Of a stretch of DNA of 64,000 nucleotides, positions 18,628 to 27,114 are shown one piece after another. Under the pieces are notes generated by a model, which saw nothing but the letters and a program-made list of their open reading frames with translations, did not search any database and was not told the origin of the DNA. Each line of letters opens with the position of its first letter. Position 1 is the stretch's first letter. A program made the translations under genes and the position numbers. Source of the DNA: Paracoccaceae bacterium. GTDB taxonomy: Bacteria > Pseudomonadota > Alphaproteobacteria > Rhodobacterales > Rhodobacteraceae. The stretch covers positions 310,001-374,000 of the forward strand of contig JALHOL010000005.1 of assembly GCA_022843025.1 (NCBI GenBank), given 5' to 3'.

Positions 18628-18934
18628 GGCGGGAAATCCCTCGTGATTCCGTCAAACCCGCATGGTCCCCGCGATCCCCGCCCCCGTCAACCGCCCCAAC
18701 CCCGCATATCGTCAGTCCCGCGCCCTTATCCCCAAGATATTGCGAAAACGGGCGGCAACCTCGATCCTATAACCCAATCTCGCACCCGCCGCTTCATCTT
18801 GGCTCAAATACCCAAATGCCACCAAAGCCCCATAGAAACCCGGCCCGAAAAGAAGCGCTTCCCTCTCCCTTCTTCGGGGCGAGGGAGAGGGGTCTCCCCT
18901 TCCAACGGCCACTGAACCGCATTACCCTCCCCCC
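18628..18934. repeat. Intergenic region with repeat copy A and a GC-rich hairpin
   Basis: A 307-base gap between smc and the GFA gene without a supported coding sequence. It holds copy A of the short motif TTCATCTTGGCTCAAATACCC (about 18793-18813), also found near 55772 and 58911. It also holds a perfect 10-bp hairpin: CCCTCTCCCT (18861-18870) with AGGGAGAGGG (18882-18891). Pairings of this CCCTCTCC/GGAGAGGG type are common intergenic hairpins in proteobacteria. Confidence 0.6.
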
Positions 18935-19351
18935 ATGATCCCACCCTATTCCGGGCGCTGCCTCTGCGGTGCCGTCACCTATCGCTGCGATGCCCCGCCG
19001 CTCTGGCAGATGCACTGCCACTGCGACAGTTGCCGCCGCGCGACCGGGGCGGCCTTTGCCTCCTTCTTCGGCGTGGCCGATGGCGCATGGGCCTGGACAG
19101 GCATCACCCCCGCCACCTTCACCTCTTCCCCCGGCGTCACGCGGCAGTTCTGCCCGACCTGCGGCACGCCCATGGCCTACCGCTCCGATCGTTTTCCCGG
19201 TGAACAGCACTTCTACGCGGGCACCCTCGATGATCCCGGCCTCTACAAACCCAGTGCCCATGTCCATTTCGCCGAACACCTCGCTTGGGCGAACCTTCAG
19301 GATGACCTGCCCCGCCATGACCGCACCGATGACACCCCAGCGCGCGGTTGA
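18935..19351 (+). CDS. GFA family protein (glutathione-dependent formaldehyde-activating fold)
   Basis: A 138-residue zinc-binding protein of the GFA/CENP-V family. The expected cysteine ladder is present: GRCLCGAVTYRC, then MHCHCDSCRRATGA (second zinc site) and FCPTCGTPMAY. The family was named for speeding glutathione-formaldehyde adduct formation, but most members have no established substrate, so only the fold is certain. The start is ATG 18935. Its 3' end overlaps the GNAT gene. Confidence 0.9.
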   Translation: MIPPYSGRCLCGAVTYRCDAPPLWQMHCHCDSCRRATGAAFASFFGVADGAWAWTGITPATFTSSPGVTRQFCPTCGTPMAYRSDRFPGEQHFYAGTLDDPGLYKPSAHVHFAEHLAWANLQDDLPRHDRTDDTPARG

Positions 19352-19787
19352 TCCCTATGACTGGTCCGCGCTGCTGTCCCTGCTCCACCGGGCCTTCGCC
19401 AGCATGGAGGGCATCATTGACCCGCCTTCGTCGCTCCATAGCCTCACCGCCACAGGCATCGCCGAACAGGCGCGCAAGGGTGAGGTTTGGGTGATCGGCC
19501 AACCCGCCCTTGCCTGCGTCTTCCTCACACCGAAACCGGACGCGCTCTATCTCGGCAAACTGGCCGTGGACCCCACGCATCAGGGCCACGGCCATGCCCG
19601 CGCGCTTGTGGAACTTGCCGCACACCGCGCCCGCGCCCTCGGCCTGCCGGTGCTGGAACTTCAGACCCGCATCGAACTCACCGCCAATCATGCCGCCTTC
19701 CGCCGCATGGGTTTCGTCAAGACCGCCGCCACCGCCCATCCCGGCTACAACCGCCCCACCACCCTGACCTTTCGCCGCGCGGTCTGA
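19317..19787 (+). CDS. GNAT-family N-acetyltransferase
   Basis: A cytoplasmic acetyltransferase of about 156 residues that would use acetyl-CoA on an unknown amine. The family core is visible: LYLGKLAVDPTHQGHGHARALVELA contains the beta4 strand and the acetyl-CoA loop Q-G-H-G-H-A, followed by the typical ELQTRIELTANHAAFRRMGF and YNRPT near the C-terminus. The start is ATG 19317 inside the end of the GFA gene; ATG 19329 is possible. The overlap suggests a two-gene unit. Confidence 0.85.
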   Translation: MTAPMTPQRAVDPYDWSALLSLLHRAFASMEGIIDPPSSLHSLTATGIAEQARKGEVWVIGQPALACVFLTPKPDALYLGKLAVDPTHQGHGHARALVELAAHRARALGLPVLELQTRIELTANHAAFRRMGFVKTAATAHPGYNRPTTLTFRRAV

Positions 19788-20026
19788 CAGCCTGTCAGGG
19801 CGACCCGGATCAGGGCGCTTCAGACCTGAACACCCCGAGTTCCAGCACTCCTGATCAAGGCGTTAACCTTAACGATTTCCGGACAGAGAGCCCGCTGCGT
19901 ATGCACAGCTGTCTGCACCGCGCGCTGCACCAAGCGCTGCACGGCCCAAACCTGCCATCCCGCCCTTGCAGCCGCAGGTTAACCATATACCTTTCGGGTC
20001 CACAGCAACCGACAGGCGATCCTCGC

Positions 20027-20572
20027 ATGCTTACCCTTCTCGGCATTCCCGGCGCATTGCGCGCGGCCTCCACCAACCGCCTCCTGCTGGCCGAGGCCCG
20101 CCGCGCCTTTGGCGATGCCAACCACACCGAAGCCGATCTTCGCTTGCCGCTCTTTGACGAAGACCTTGAAATCGCAGAAGGTTTTCCTCCCGGCGTGCTG
20201 GCGCTGCATGCGCAGATCACCGCCGCAGATGCCATCGTCATCGCCACACCCGAATACAACAAGGCCCTGCCCGGCGTGCTGAAGAACGCGCTTGATTGGG
20301 TCTCCCGCGTGCCGGGCGCGGCGTGGCGCGACAAACCGGTTGCCATCATGTCCGCCGCCGATGGCCGCGCCGGGGGGGAACGGTCGCAATACTCCCTCCG
20401 CCTCTGCCTAACCCCCTTCCGCCCCCGGCTGATCACTGGACCGGAAGTGATGATCGCAAGCTCCAGAAAAGCCTTCGATGACAATGGCTTGCTGACCGAT
20501 GACCGCAGCCGGAAAACGCTGTCAGAGCTCATGTCCATCCTGCGGGCCGAGGCGATGCGCCCCCCCGCCTGA
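20027..20572 (+). CDS. NAD(P)H-dependent FMN reductase
   Basis: A 181-residue flavodoxin-like reductase (FMN_red family). The N-terminus LLGIPGALRAASTNRLLL binds the FMN phosphate, and TPEYNKALPGVLKNALDWVSR is the family signature that contacts the flavin. It would reduce FMN or quinone-like substrates with NAD(P)H in the cytoplasm. The start is ATG 20027, after a 239-base spacer containing GTTAACCTTAAC and a cluster of GCTGCAC repeats. It is convergent with the histidine kinase gene, 5 bases apart. Confidence 0.9.
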   Translation: MLTLLGIPGALRAASTNRLLLAEARRAFGDANHTEADLRLPLFDEDLEIAEGFPPGVLALHAQITAADAIVIATPEYNKALPGVLKNALDWVSRVPGAAWRDKPVAIMSAADGRAGGERSQYSLRLCLTPFRPRLITGPEVMIASSRKAFDDNGLLTDDRSRKTLSELMSILRAEAMRPPA

Positions 20573-20577
20573 CCCCA

Positions 20578-23109
20578 CTACCCGCGGATACGGTCCAGTT
20601 CTTCCAGCACATCCAGCAACTGCCCGGTCGATACTGGCTTGGTCAGCACCCGGTCAGTTCCCGCCTGTTCGAACCGCGTGCGCTCGTCGCCGATGGCGGC
20701 GGCTGTCATGCCGATGATGGGGCAGGTCACCCCCCGCGCCCGCAGCAACGATGTCAGATCATCACCCCCCATTTCGGGCATGAACAGATCCGTCAACACC
20801 ACATCTGGCTGAAACGTCTCTTGCATGGCCAGCGCGGCCACTCCGTTGCGCACCCATTCCACCTGCCCGAACACCCTGCGCAAGCGGGCGACCAGAAGCT
20901 CGCCGATCAGATCGCTGTCCTCTACGATCAGCACCCGCCGCGAACGCCAGGTTGCCGTCCTGTCCACCACCTCACCCGGGCCCGGTGCCACAACCGCCTC
21001 CTGCGGCGGCGGTTCGGCCAACGGCACGGTCAGGCAGAACACCGATCCCCCACCATCGCCATTCCGATGCTGCACCGTCCCGCCCAGCAATTCGATCGAG
21101 GATTTGGTGACATAAAGCCCAAGCCCCGACCCATCGACCTGCGCCGTGCGCGACCCTTCGCCCCGCCGAAAGGCTGCAAACAGATGCAGCTGCATCGCTT
21201 CCGGAATCCCCGCGCCATCATCGCTGACCTGCCACAGCGACCGGCCCCCCGCACCATCTGACACTTCGCTGTAACTCACGGTAATCGCACGGCAACCGGA
21301 ATGCAGGATCGCATTTTTCACCAGGTTCGACAGCGCCTGCATCAGGCGCACCCGGTCGGACAGCCGCAGCAATCCCGCCTCGGGCGACAGCACAAGATCA
21401 AACTTGATCCCCTTCGGCTCGGCCATCAGCAGAAAGGTGTTCCGCACCGTTTCCGCAAGATCCTTGGGTCGGAACGGCTCCATCCGCACGGGCAGGTTCT
21501 CCAGCGGCCGCACGGCCTGTCGCATATCGGCAAGCACCGACAGCAACTGCTCGCTCACGGCCCGCAGGCGCGGCCCCATATCCTCCCAGCGCGCGCCGCC
21601 CTCCAACTCTTCGACCAGCATCGAAATCACCGAGGCCGGTGTTCGCAACTCATGCGACACGATGGAAAACATCCGCGTCTGCCGGTCTTGCTGTTCCGAC
21701 AACCGCGCCAATGCCTCGGCCAGCGCCTCCTCGCGCCCATGATCCGCCGTCAGGTCGATCAGGGTGCCAAAGGCAAGGTGGCGGTCGCCATTCCCCCGGT
21801 CATAAGCCGCATGAACGCTCAGGTATTTCTTTGGCGCGTCGTCCTTCCAGACTGTCGCCTCGGCCAAAAGAAAGGACAGCGTCCGTGTCGGGCTTGTCCG
21901 GTCGGCCATGGCCAGTTGGATGTCGTGCCGATCCGCAGGTGCCACGCGCCCCAACAGGTCATCCAGGCAGAACCGCGCCGGCATGCCAAGCATCTCTGCC
22001 GCCACCTCATCAACCTGCACGGCACCAGAGTTGGTATTCACCACGAAATGCCCGATCGTCGACAGTGCATGCACCCGCACCATCCGCTCGATCGTCTCAA
22101 GGCTTTCGCGCCGTTCAGTCGTTGCCTGATGGCGTTGCAAGAGCAGCACATAGATCAGCGCCAGCAGCAGAAGCGAAATCACCTCCAGCCGCATCACATC
22201 GGGCGAAGTGACAGGGATCTGCACCAGAAACTCACCCGTGATCGCAACATAGGCGATCACCCCGATCACATTCGCCAGGATCGCGGCATAGACCGGGGCC
22301 AGCAGCGTGACAGCCAGCGCCAGCAATTCCACATCCAGCGTCGGATGTACCGAATAGCCCATCACCCGCAGCACGCCCAGCACCACAAAGGCCGGCAACA
22401 CCAGTTGCGCCACCCGCAAGTTGCGGCGATTGGGCCGGTCCAACAGCACAAGCGTCAGCACCGCCCCACACAGCGCGATCCGCACGGTGCGAAACAGGCC
22501 GATCTGCAACATCGTCAGCGTTCCGGTGCTCGGTCCGGTCCAGGCCGGATCGTACAGCAGCGCCAGCACGCCCGCGACCACCAACCCCGCAAAGACCACA
22601 TAAGCGCCGGTTGTGGACAGGGACAGGATCAGATCATACCGCAGCGCCCCTTTGGCCCACCGCGCCGCCACATAGCGACCGACCAGCCCTGCCAGCACCG
22701 CCGGAACGGCATTGAGCACCATCGACCAAAGCAAAAAGGACAACACCCCCGGCCCGGCGGGCAGATAATCCGCTTCCAATTGCCAGCGCAGCAGGAAGGC
22801 CAGCGTGAAGGCCAGCGCAAAGGCCACCAGCGGCACAAAAAGCAACCGACGCGGAAAGACCGCCATGCCCAGCAGGATCGCAAAGACAGACTCGCTCGGC
22901 AGCAGGTCCAGCACCGCCCCATGATCCGCGGCGCGGACCTCGGCCAACGCCAGAAACACGGTCAGCACAACCGATGCCACCACGAACAGCAGCGACGCGC
23001 GCAGCGGTGCCTGCATCAGCGATTGTCGGAAAAAGGCAAGCCTCGGCGCCGCAAGGACCGCAAAAAGCCCTTCCGGCCCGGTTCGGCCCGGCGCGCTGCT
23101 TGTCCGCAT
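20578..23109 (-). CDS. Membrane-bound hybrid sensor histidine kinase
   Basis: An 843-residue hybrid kinase. About eight to ten hydrophobic segments fill residues 36-325, then comes a PAS-like region (about 345-455). HisKA has phospho-acceptor His486 in FSIVSHELRTP; HATPase_c has the N-box around Asn599 and G-boxes DDGAGIP and GSGLGLYV. A C-terminal receiver domain (about 725-840) has phospho-acceptor Asp774 in VLTDLFMPEMGG and Lys824 in LTKPVS. It therefore autophosphorylates and relays internally, needing a further phosphotransfer protein or acting through reverse flow. The signal is unknown. It is divergent from the opg operon, 339 bases apart; no paired response regulator is present. Confidence 0.92.
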   Translation of the reverse strand: MRTSSAPGRTGPEGLFAVLAAPRLAFFRQSLMQAPLRASLLFVVASVVLTVFLALAEVRAADHGAVLDLLPSESVFAILLGMAVFPRRLLFVPLVAFALAFTLAFLLRWQLEADYLPAGPGVLSFLLWSMVLNAVPAVLAGLVGRYVAARWAKGALRYDLILSLSTTGAYVVFAGLVVAGVLALLYDPAWTGPSTGTLTMLQIGLFRTVRIALCGAVLTLVLLDRPNRRNLRVAQLVLPAFVVLGVLRVMGYSVHPTLDVELLALAVTLLAPVYAAILANVIGVIAYVAITGEFLVQIPVTSPDVMRLEVISLLLLALIYVLLLQRHQATTERRESLETIERMVRVHALSTIGHFVVNTNSGAVQVDEVAAEMLGMPARFCLDDLLGRVAPADRHDIQLAMADRTSPTRTLSFLLAEATVWKDDAPKKYLSVHAAYDRGNGDRHLAFGTLIDLTADHGREEALAEALARLSEQQDRQTRMFSIVSHELRTPASVISMLVEELEGGARWEDMGPRLRAVSEQLLSVLADMRQAVRPLENLPVRMEPFRPKDLAETVRNTFLLMAEPKGIKFDLVLSPEAGLLRLSDRVRLMQALSNLVKNAILHSGCRAITVSYSEVSDGAGGRSLWQVSDDGAGIPEAMQLHLFAAFRRGEGSRTAQVDGSGLGLYVTKSSIELLGGTVQHRNGDGGGSVFCLTVPLAEPPPQEAVVAPGPGEVVDRTATWRSRRVLIVEDSDLIGELLVARLRRVFGQVEWVRNGVAALAMQETFQPDVVLTDLFMPEMGGDDLTSLLRARGVTCPIIGMTAAAIGDERTRFEQAGTDRVLTKPVSTGQLLDVLEELDRIRG

Positions 23110-23448
23110 GTCGTGCCTGTCCTGACCCTTTCAACGCCCCTACGTCAGTGTAGCCTGATTGTTTGTCCATTAGAAATGCCAACAAAAGGATGCCCACGCC
23201 TGCCTTTGGCCGGGGCATCAAAGGCCAGATCAGGCTTCCGCGAACGCTGAAAGGCGCGGCTCTTTGCAGGCGCAGCATCGGTTTTGTTCAAATTCTGTGC
23301 AGTTTTGTCCGCTGGTCTTGGCAATTTCACGCCATCCAATTCACGCCCAGTTGAACGCGCCTTGCAGTCGGCTTCCCCTGTCCCCTATATCCGCCGCTGA
23401 GTCGCGCGGTCTGAGGCGCGGGAAAAAACCTTTGGGTTATAGACCTCT
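23110..23448. promoter_or_regulatory. Divergent kinase/opgG intergenic region with possible opgG promoter
   Basis: A 339-base gap, less GC-rich than its flanks. TTGCAG (23362-23367) and CTATAT (23385-23390), 17 bases apart, look like a sigma-70 promoter reading toward opgG. This is a by-eye assignment; nothing else distinct is seen. Confidence 0.35.
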
Positions 23449-25065
23449 ATGACGATTACAGGCACCACCACCTCCGGGCTGTCGCGGCGGGACTTCCTCT
23501 CTGTTGCAGGGGCTATGCTGCCCGTTTCACTGGTCGCGCTGCCCGCGACGGCCTTTGCACAAGAAACGACCACCGCGCCCGCCGCCGCCCCGGTTGCGGC
23601 AGCGCAGCAATTTTCCTTCGATCTTCTGACCGAAGAGATGCGCGTCCTCAGCACGCAGCCGCATGTCACCGCCGCCGCGCCCGAAGGGTTTCTTGGCGAT
23701 CTGGATTACGATGACTATCGCCTGATCCGCTTCAACGATGACAGCTCGCGCTGGACCGGCGAGAAAACCCGCTTCCGCCTTGCCGCCTTCCATATGGGCT
23801 GGCTGTTCCCCGAACCCGTCCGCCTGTTCGAAGTTTCCGGTGGTCTGGCGTCCGAGATGCTGTTTTCCACCGATGATTTCGAATACCTCAACGATCTGGC
23901 CGCCCGCGTGCCCGAACATGCCGAACTGCCCGGCGTGGCGGGTTTCCGGCTGAACCATCCGCTCAACCGCCCCGACAAATGGGATGAACTGGTGGCCTTC
24001 GTCGGTGCGTCCTATTTCCGCGCGCTTGGCCGCAATTCGGCCTATGGCCTGTCGGCACGGGGTCTGGCGCTGAACACCGCAACCGCCCAAAGCGAAGAAT
24101 TCCCCCGCTTCTCACGCTTTTACATGGAACGTGACGTCGCCGGCGGCGACAGCATCACCGTCTATGCCACGCTCGAAAGCCCCAGCGTGACCGGGGCCTA
24201 CCGCTTCGTCATCACCCCTGGGACAGAGACGGTGATGGATGTCACCTGCCGGCTGTTCTTCCGTCAGGACGTAGCCGAACTGGGCGTCGCACCGCTCACC
24301 TCGATGTTCCTCTTCTCGGAAAAGAACCGCGCGGAGTTTGATGACTACCGCCCCAATGTCCATGACAGCGACGGTCTGCGCATCCTGCGCGCCGACGGCG
24401 ATGTGATCTGGCGGCCGCTGAACAACCCGCCGCGCCTGACGGGCAGCTATTTCGCGGAAACCGCGCCGCGCCGGTTCGGCCTGCACCAGCGCGACCGCAG
24501 CTTTGACAGCTATCAGGATACCGGCGCCCGCTATGAACGCCGTCCGTCGCTGGATGTCGAACCGCTGGGCGATTGGGGTGCGGGCAATGTCCGCCTTGTG
24601 GAAATCCCGTCGGATCTGGAAGCCAACGACAATATCGTCGCCTATTGGGTGCCCGAAGCCCCGGCCAAAGCCGGTGATGCACGGGAATTCGCCTATCGCC
24701 TGCACTGGGGCGACCTTGCCCATGACTCGGGCGAACCCTTGGCCTATGTATTCGAAACGCGCTCTGGCCATGGCGGCTTTGCCGGGGTCGAAGTGCAGCA
24801 GGGCACGCGCAAATTCGTGGTGGACTATCGCGGCGGGCTGATCGGCCCACTGGGTGGTGACACCGAATTGGAACCCGTTGTCACAATCGCCAACGGGGAA
24901 GTGACCAGCAAGGTGCTGGAAAAAATCGCCGACACAGATATCTGGCGTCTGGTGATCGACATTACCGCCGAAGACGACGCCGTCGTCGAACTTTCGGCGC
25001 ATCTGGCGGGGTTTGACCGCCGCCTGACGGAAACCTGGCTCTATCAGTGGATCAACGCGAAATGA
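23449..25065 (+). CDS. opgG: Periplasmic glucan biosynthesis protein OpgG (MdoG)
   Basis: OpgG acts in the periplasm on the growing glucan backbone of osmoregulated periplasmic glucans. The 538-residue protein begins with a Tat-type signal: twin-arginine motif SRRDFL at 12-17, hydrophobic stretch, cleavage near AFA-Q38. The mature part shows OpgG/OpgD features such as FSFDLLTEEMRVLS, FGLHQRDRSFDSYQD and the late YRLHWGD. The Tat signal is more typical of OpgD than of E. coli OpgG, but the operon position supports opgG. Its stop overlaps the next small gene (ATGA). Confidence 0.93.
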   Translation: MTITGTTTSGLSRRDFLSVAGAMLPVSLVALPATAFAQETTTAPAAAPVAAAQQFSFDLLTEEMRVLSTQPHVTAAAPEGFLGDLDYDDYRLIRFNDDSSRWTGEKTRFRLAAFHMGWLFPEPVRLFEVSGGLASEMLFSTDDFEYLNDLAARVPEHAELPGVAGFRLNHPLNRPDKWDELVAFVGASYFRALGRNSAYGLSARGLALNTATAQSEEFPRFSRFYMERDVAGGDSITVYATLESPSVTGAYRFVITPGTETVMDVTCRLFFRQDVAELGVAPLTSMFLFSEKNRAEFDDYRPNVHDSDGLRILRADGDVIWRPLNNPPRLTGSYFAETAPRRFGLHQRDRSFDSYQDTGARYERRPSLDVEPLGDWGAGNVRLVEIPSDLEANDNIVAYWVPEAPAKAGDAREFAYRLHWGDLAHDSGEPLAYVFETRSGHGGFAGVEVQQGTRKFVVDYRGGLIGPLGGDTELEPVVTIANGEVTSKVLEKIADTDIWRLVIDITAEDDAVVELSAHLAGFDRRLTETWLYQWINAK

Positions 25066-25241
25066 TGGAAGTCGCGAAGCCGGAACAGTTCGACCTCGAC
25101 CGTTTGGCCGAGCAGTTGGGAAAACTTCCCGACGCGCCGCTTGCAATGCCGGTGCAGGAACTGGAAGCCGCCCCGCAGGCCGCAGGCCTGTTCTCTGCCC
25201 TGCGCCCGCGCTTTGCGCGCTTGCGGAAGGCCGGGCACTAG
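25062..25241 (+). CDS. opgI: Small protein between opgG and opgH, candidate OpgI
   Basis: A 59-residue frame starting at ATG 25062 (overlapping the opgG stop) or ATG 25065. It ends 3 bases before the opgH start, so it is clearly part of the operon. It is hydrophilic with no membrane segment: FDLDRLAEQLGKLPDAPL near the N-terminus and a basic end (RPRFARLRKAGH). In R. sphaeroides an opgGIHC operon is described in which opgI is needed for backbone synthesis and only opgG and opgH match E. coli genes; the position here fits opgI. OpgH below lacks the long cytoplasmic N-terminus of E. coli MdoH, so this peptide may replace part of it. Identity is by position. Confidence 0.7.
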   Translation: MMEVAKPEQFDLDRLAEQLGKLPDAPLAMPVQELEAAPQAAGLFSALRPRFARLRKAGH

Positions 25242-25244
25242 GGC

Positions 25245-27005
25245 GTGGGGGCCAAGGTCGATCCTGACCGCCGGGTGTATGTGACGCGCACCCTGACCCT
25301 GACGGCCTCTTTCCTTGCCGCCGGGCTTGGTTTCATCGTCTTTCTGCAATTCGGCGCGTCGGACGGGTTTGACAGCTTTGATGTGCTGCGCGCCGCCCTG
25401 ATCTTTGCCTCCACCTTCTGGCTGGCATGGGGAGCCTTCACCGCGCTTCTGGGCCTGACGTCCCGCCCGCCCGCCGTGCCGCGCGATCCCGGCCCGATCC
25501 GCGCGATGACCGCAATCCTTGTCCCCGTCTACAACGAAGACCCGGTCGCCACTTTCGCCCGCATCGCCGCGATGGATGCCTCGCTGCGCGCCACAGGCTT
25601 TGGCGACCGCTTCCATTTCGCCATCCTGTCCGACACCCGCAATGATGAGGTGGCAGCCCGCGAACGCATATGGTTCTTGCGCCTGCTGGCCGATACGCAT
25701 GGCGAAGGCCGCATCTTCTATCGCCGCCGCGCCCAGAACAAAGGCCGCAAGGCCGGCAATATCGAAGATTTCATCAAACGCGCCGGGGCGGCGTATCAGT
25801 ATGCCATCATCCTCGATGCCGACAGCCTGATGGAAGGCGCGACGATGGTGGAAATGGTCCGCCGGATGCAGGCCGCGCCCGATCTTGGCCTGTTGCAAAC
25901 CCTGCCCACGATCATCCGTGCGAAATCGCGTTTTGGCCGCACGATGCAATTCGCCGGGGCCTTCTATTCCCCCATCTTCGCGCGCGGTCTGGCCATGATG
26001 CAGGGCCGCACGGGCCCCTTCTGGGGCCATAACGCCATCGTCCGCATGGATGCATTCGCCCAAAGCTGCGGCCTGCCGGAACTGTCGGGCCGCCCGCCCT
26101 TTGGTGGCCATATCCTGTCGCATGATTATGTCGAAGCCGCTCTCCTTGCCCGCGCGGGCTGGACAGTCCGGGTGGATGACGATCTGCAAGGCAGCCATGA
26201 GGAAGCCCCCGAAAACATCATCGACCACGCCAAGCGCGACCGCCGCTGGTGCCAGGGCAACCTGCAACATTCCCGCCTGATCTTCGCCCCCGGCCTGAAA
26301 GGGTGGAGCCGCTTTGTCTTTCTCCAAGGCATTCTCGCCTATATCGCCCCGGTGTTCTGGCTGGCCTTCCTTGCCGCCTCCATTGCTGCGCCGCTCTTTG
26401 CACCGCCGATCGACTATTTCCCCATCGAATACTGGCCCTTCCCGGTGATCCCGGTCAGCCAGGTGTCCAAGGCGCTGCTGCTGGCGCTTGGCGTGGGCGG
26501 TCTGTTGTTCCTGCCCAAGATGCTCATTCTGCTGGATGCCGCCCTGCGCCGCCGCGTGCGCGGCTTTGGCGGCACGATCCGCGCCTTGCAATCGACGCTG
26601 ACGGAACTGCTCTTCTCCTCCATCACCGCCCCCATCTTCCTGATGTTCCAAACCCGCTCGGTGCTTCAGGTGCTGCGCGGGGCCGATGGCGGCTGGCCGT
26701 CGCAGACGCGCGGCGATGGCACCCTGTCCTTCCGCGATGCCTGGGCCGCCTCGCATTGGATCGTCACCACCGGCGCCATCGTTCTGGCCTTCGCGCAGGC
26801 ACTGTCGCCGCAGCTGGTGCCGTGGCTTTTGCCCGTCGCGCTGCCCATGGTTCTGGCGCCCCTGCTGATCTCGTGGTCCTCGCGCCCCAGCCGGACTGCG
26901 CTTTTCGCCATTCCCACTGAACAGCAACCCCCGGCCATCATGGCCCTGCATGACCGCATCCTCGCCCGGTGGGAGGCTGATCTGCCAGACCGTGCCGCTG
27001 CCTGA
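25245..27005 (+). CDS. opgH: Glucans biosynthesis glucosyltransferase OpgH (MdoH)
   Basis: OpgH is the inner-membrane glucosyltransferase that polymerises glucose from UDP-glucose for periplasmic glucans. The 586-residue protein has two N-terminal membrane segments (about 18-70) and a cytoplasmic GT2 domain. Motifs are VPVYNEDP, YRRRAQNKGRKAGNIEDF, the acidic LDADSLMEG, FWGHNAIVR, GGHILSHDYVEAALL and the acceptor motif RDRRWCQGN. Further membrane segments fill the C-terminal half. It is about 260 residues shorter than E. coli MdoH (847), mostly at the ends. The start is GTG 25245, 3 bases after the small gene. Confidence 0.95.
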   Translation: MGAKVDPDRRVYVTRTLTLTASFLAAGLGFIVFLQFGASDGFDSFDVLRAALIFASTFWLAWGAFTALLGLTSRPPAVPRDPGPIRAMTAILVPVYNEDPVATFARIAAMDASLRATGFGDRFHFAILSDTRNDEVAARERIWFLRLLADTHGEGRIFYRRRAQNKGRKAGNIEDFIKRAGAAYQYAIILDADSLMEGATMVEMVRRMQAAPDLGLLQTLPTIIRAKSRFGRTMQFAGAFYSPIFARGLAMMQGRTGPFWGHNAIVRMDAFAQSCGLPELSGRPPFGGHILSHDYVEAALLARAGWTVRVDDDLQGSHEEAPENIIDHAKRDRRWCQGNLQHSRLIFAPGLKGWSRFVFLQGILAYIAPVFWLAFLAASIAAPLFAPPIDYFPIEYWPFPVIPVSQVSKALLLALGVGGLLFLPKMLILLDAALRRRVRGFGGTIRALQSTLTELLFSSITAPIFLMFQTRSVLQVLRGADGGWPSQTRGDGTLSFRDAWAASHWIVTTGAIVLAFAQALSPQLVPWLLPVALPMVLAPLLISWSSRPSRTALFAIPTEQQPPAIMALHDRILARWEADLPDRAAA

Positions 27006-27114
27006 CCCGCGCACGCGCAGCATTCTGCCGCCGCACCGCAGCGCCCCTTGCACATAATGGCCAGAGCGGGCAAGACCCCCGCCAGCCCGGAGATACCCGG
27101 CCAAGCGGTGACCC

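Noticed and set aside
21301-23250. 649-codon plus-strand frame opposite the hybrid kinase
   Set aside because: His/Gln/Arg-rich antisense translation without motifs; the kinase on the minus strand has every expected domain.
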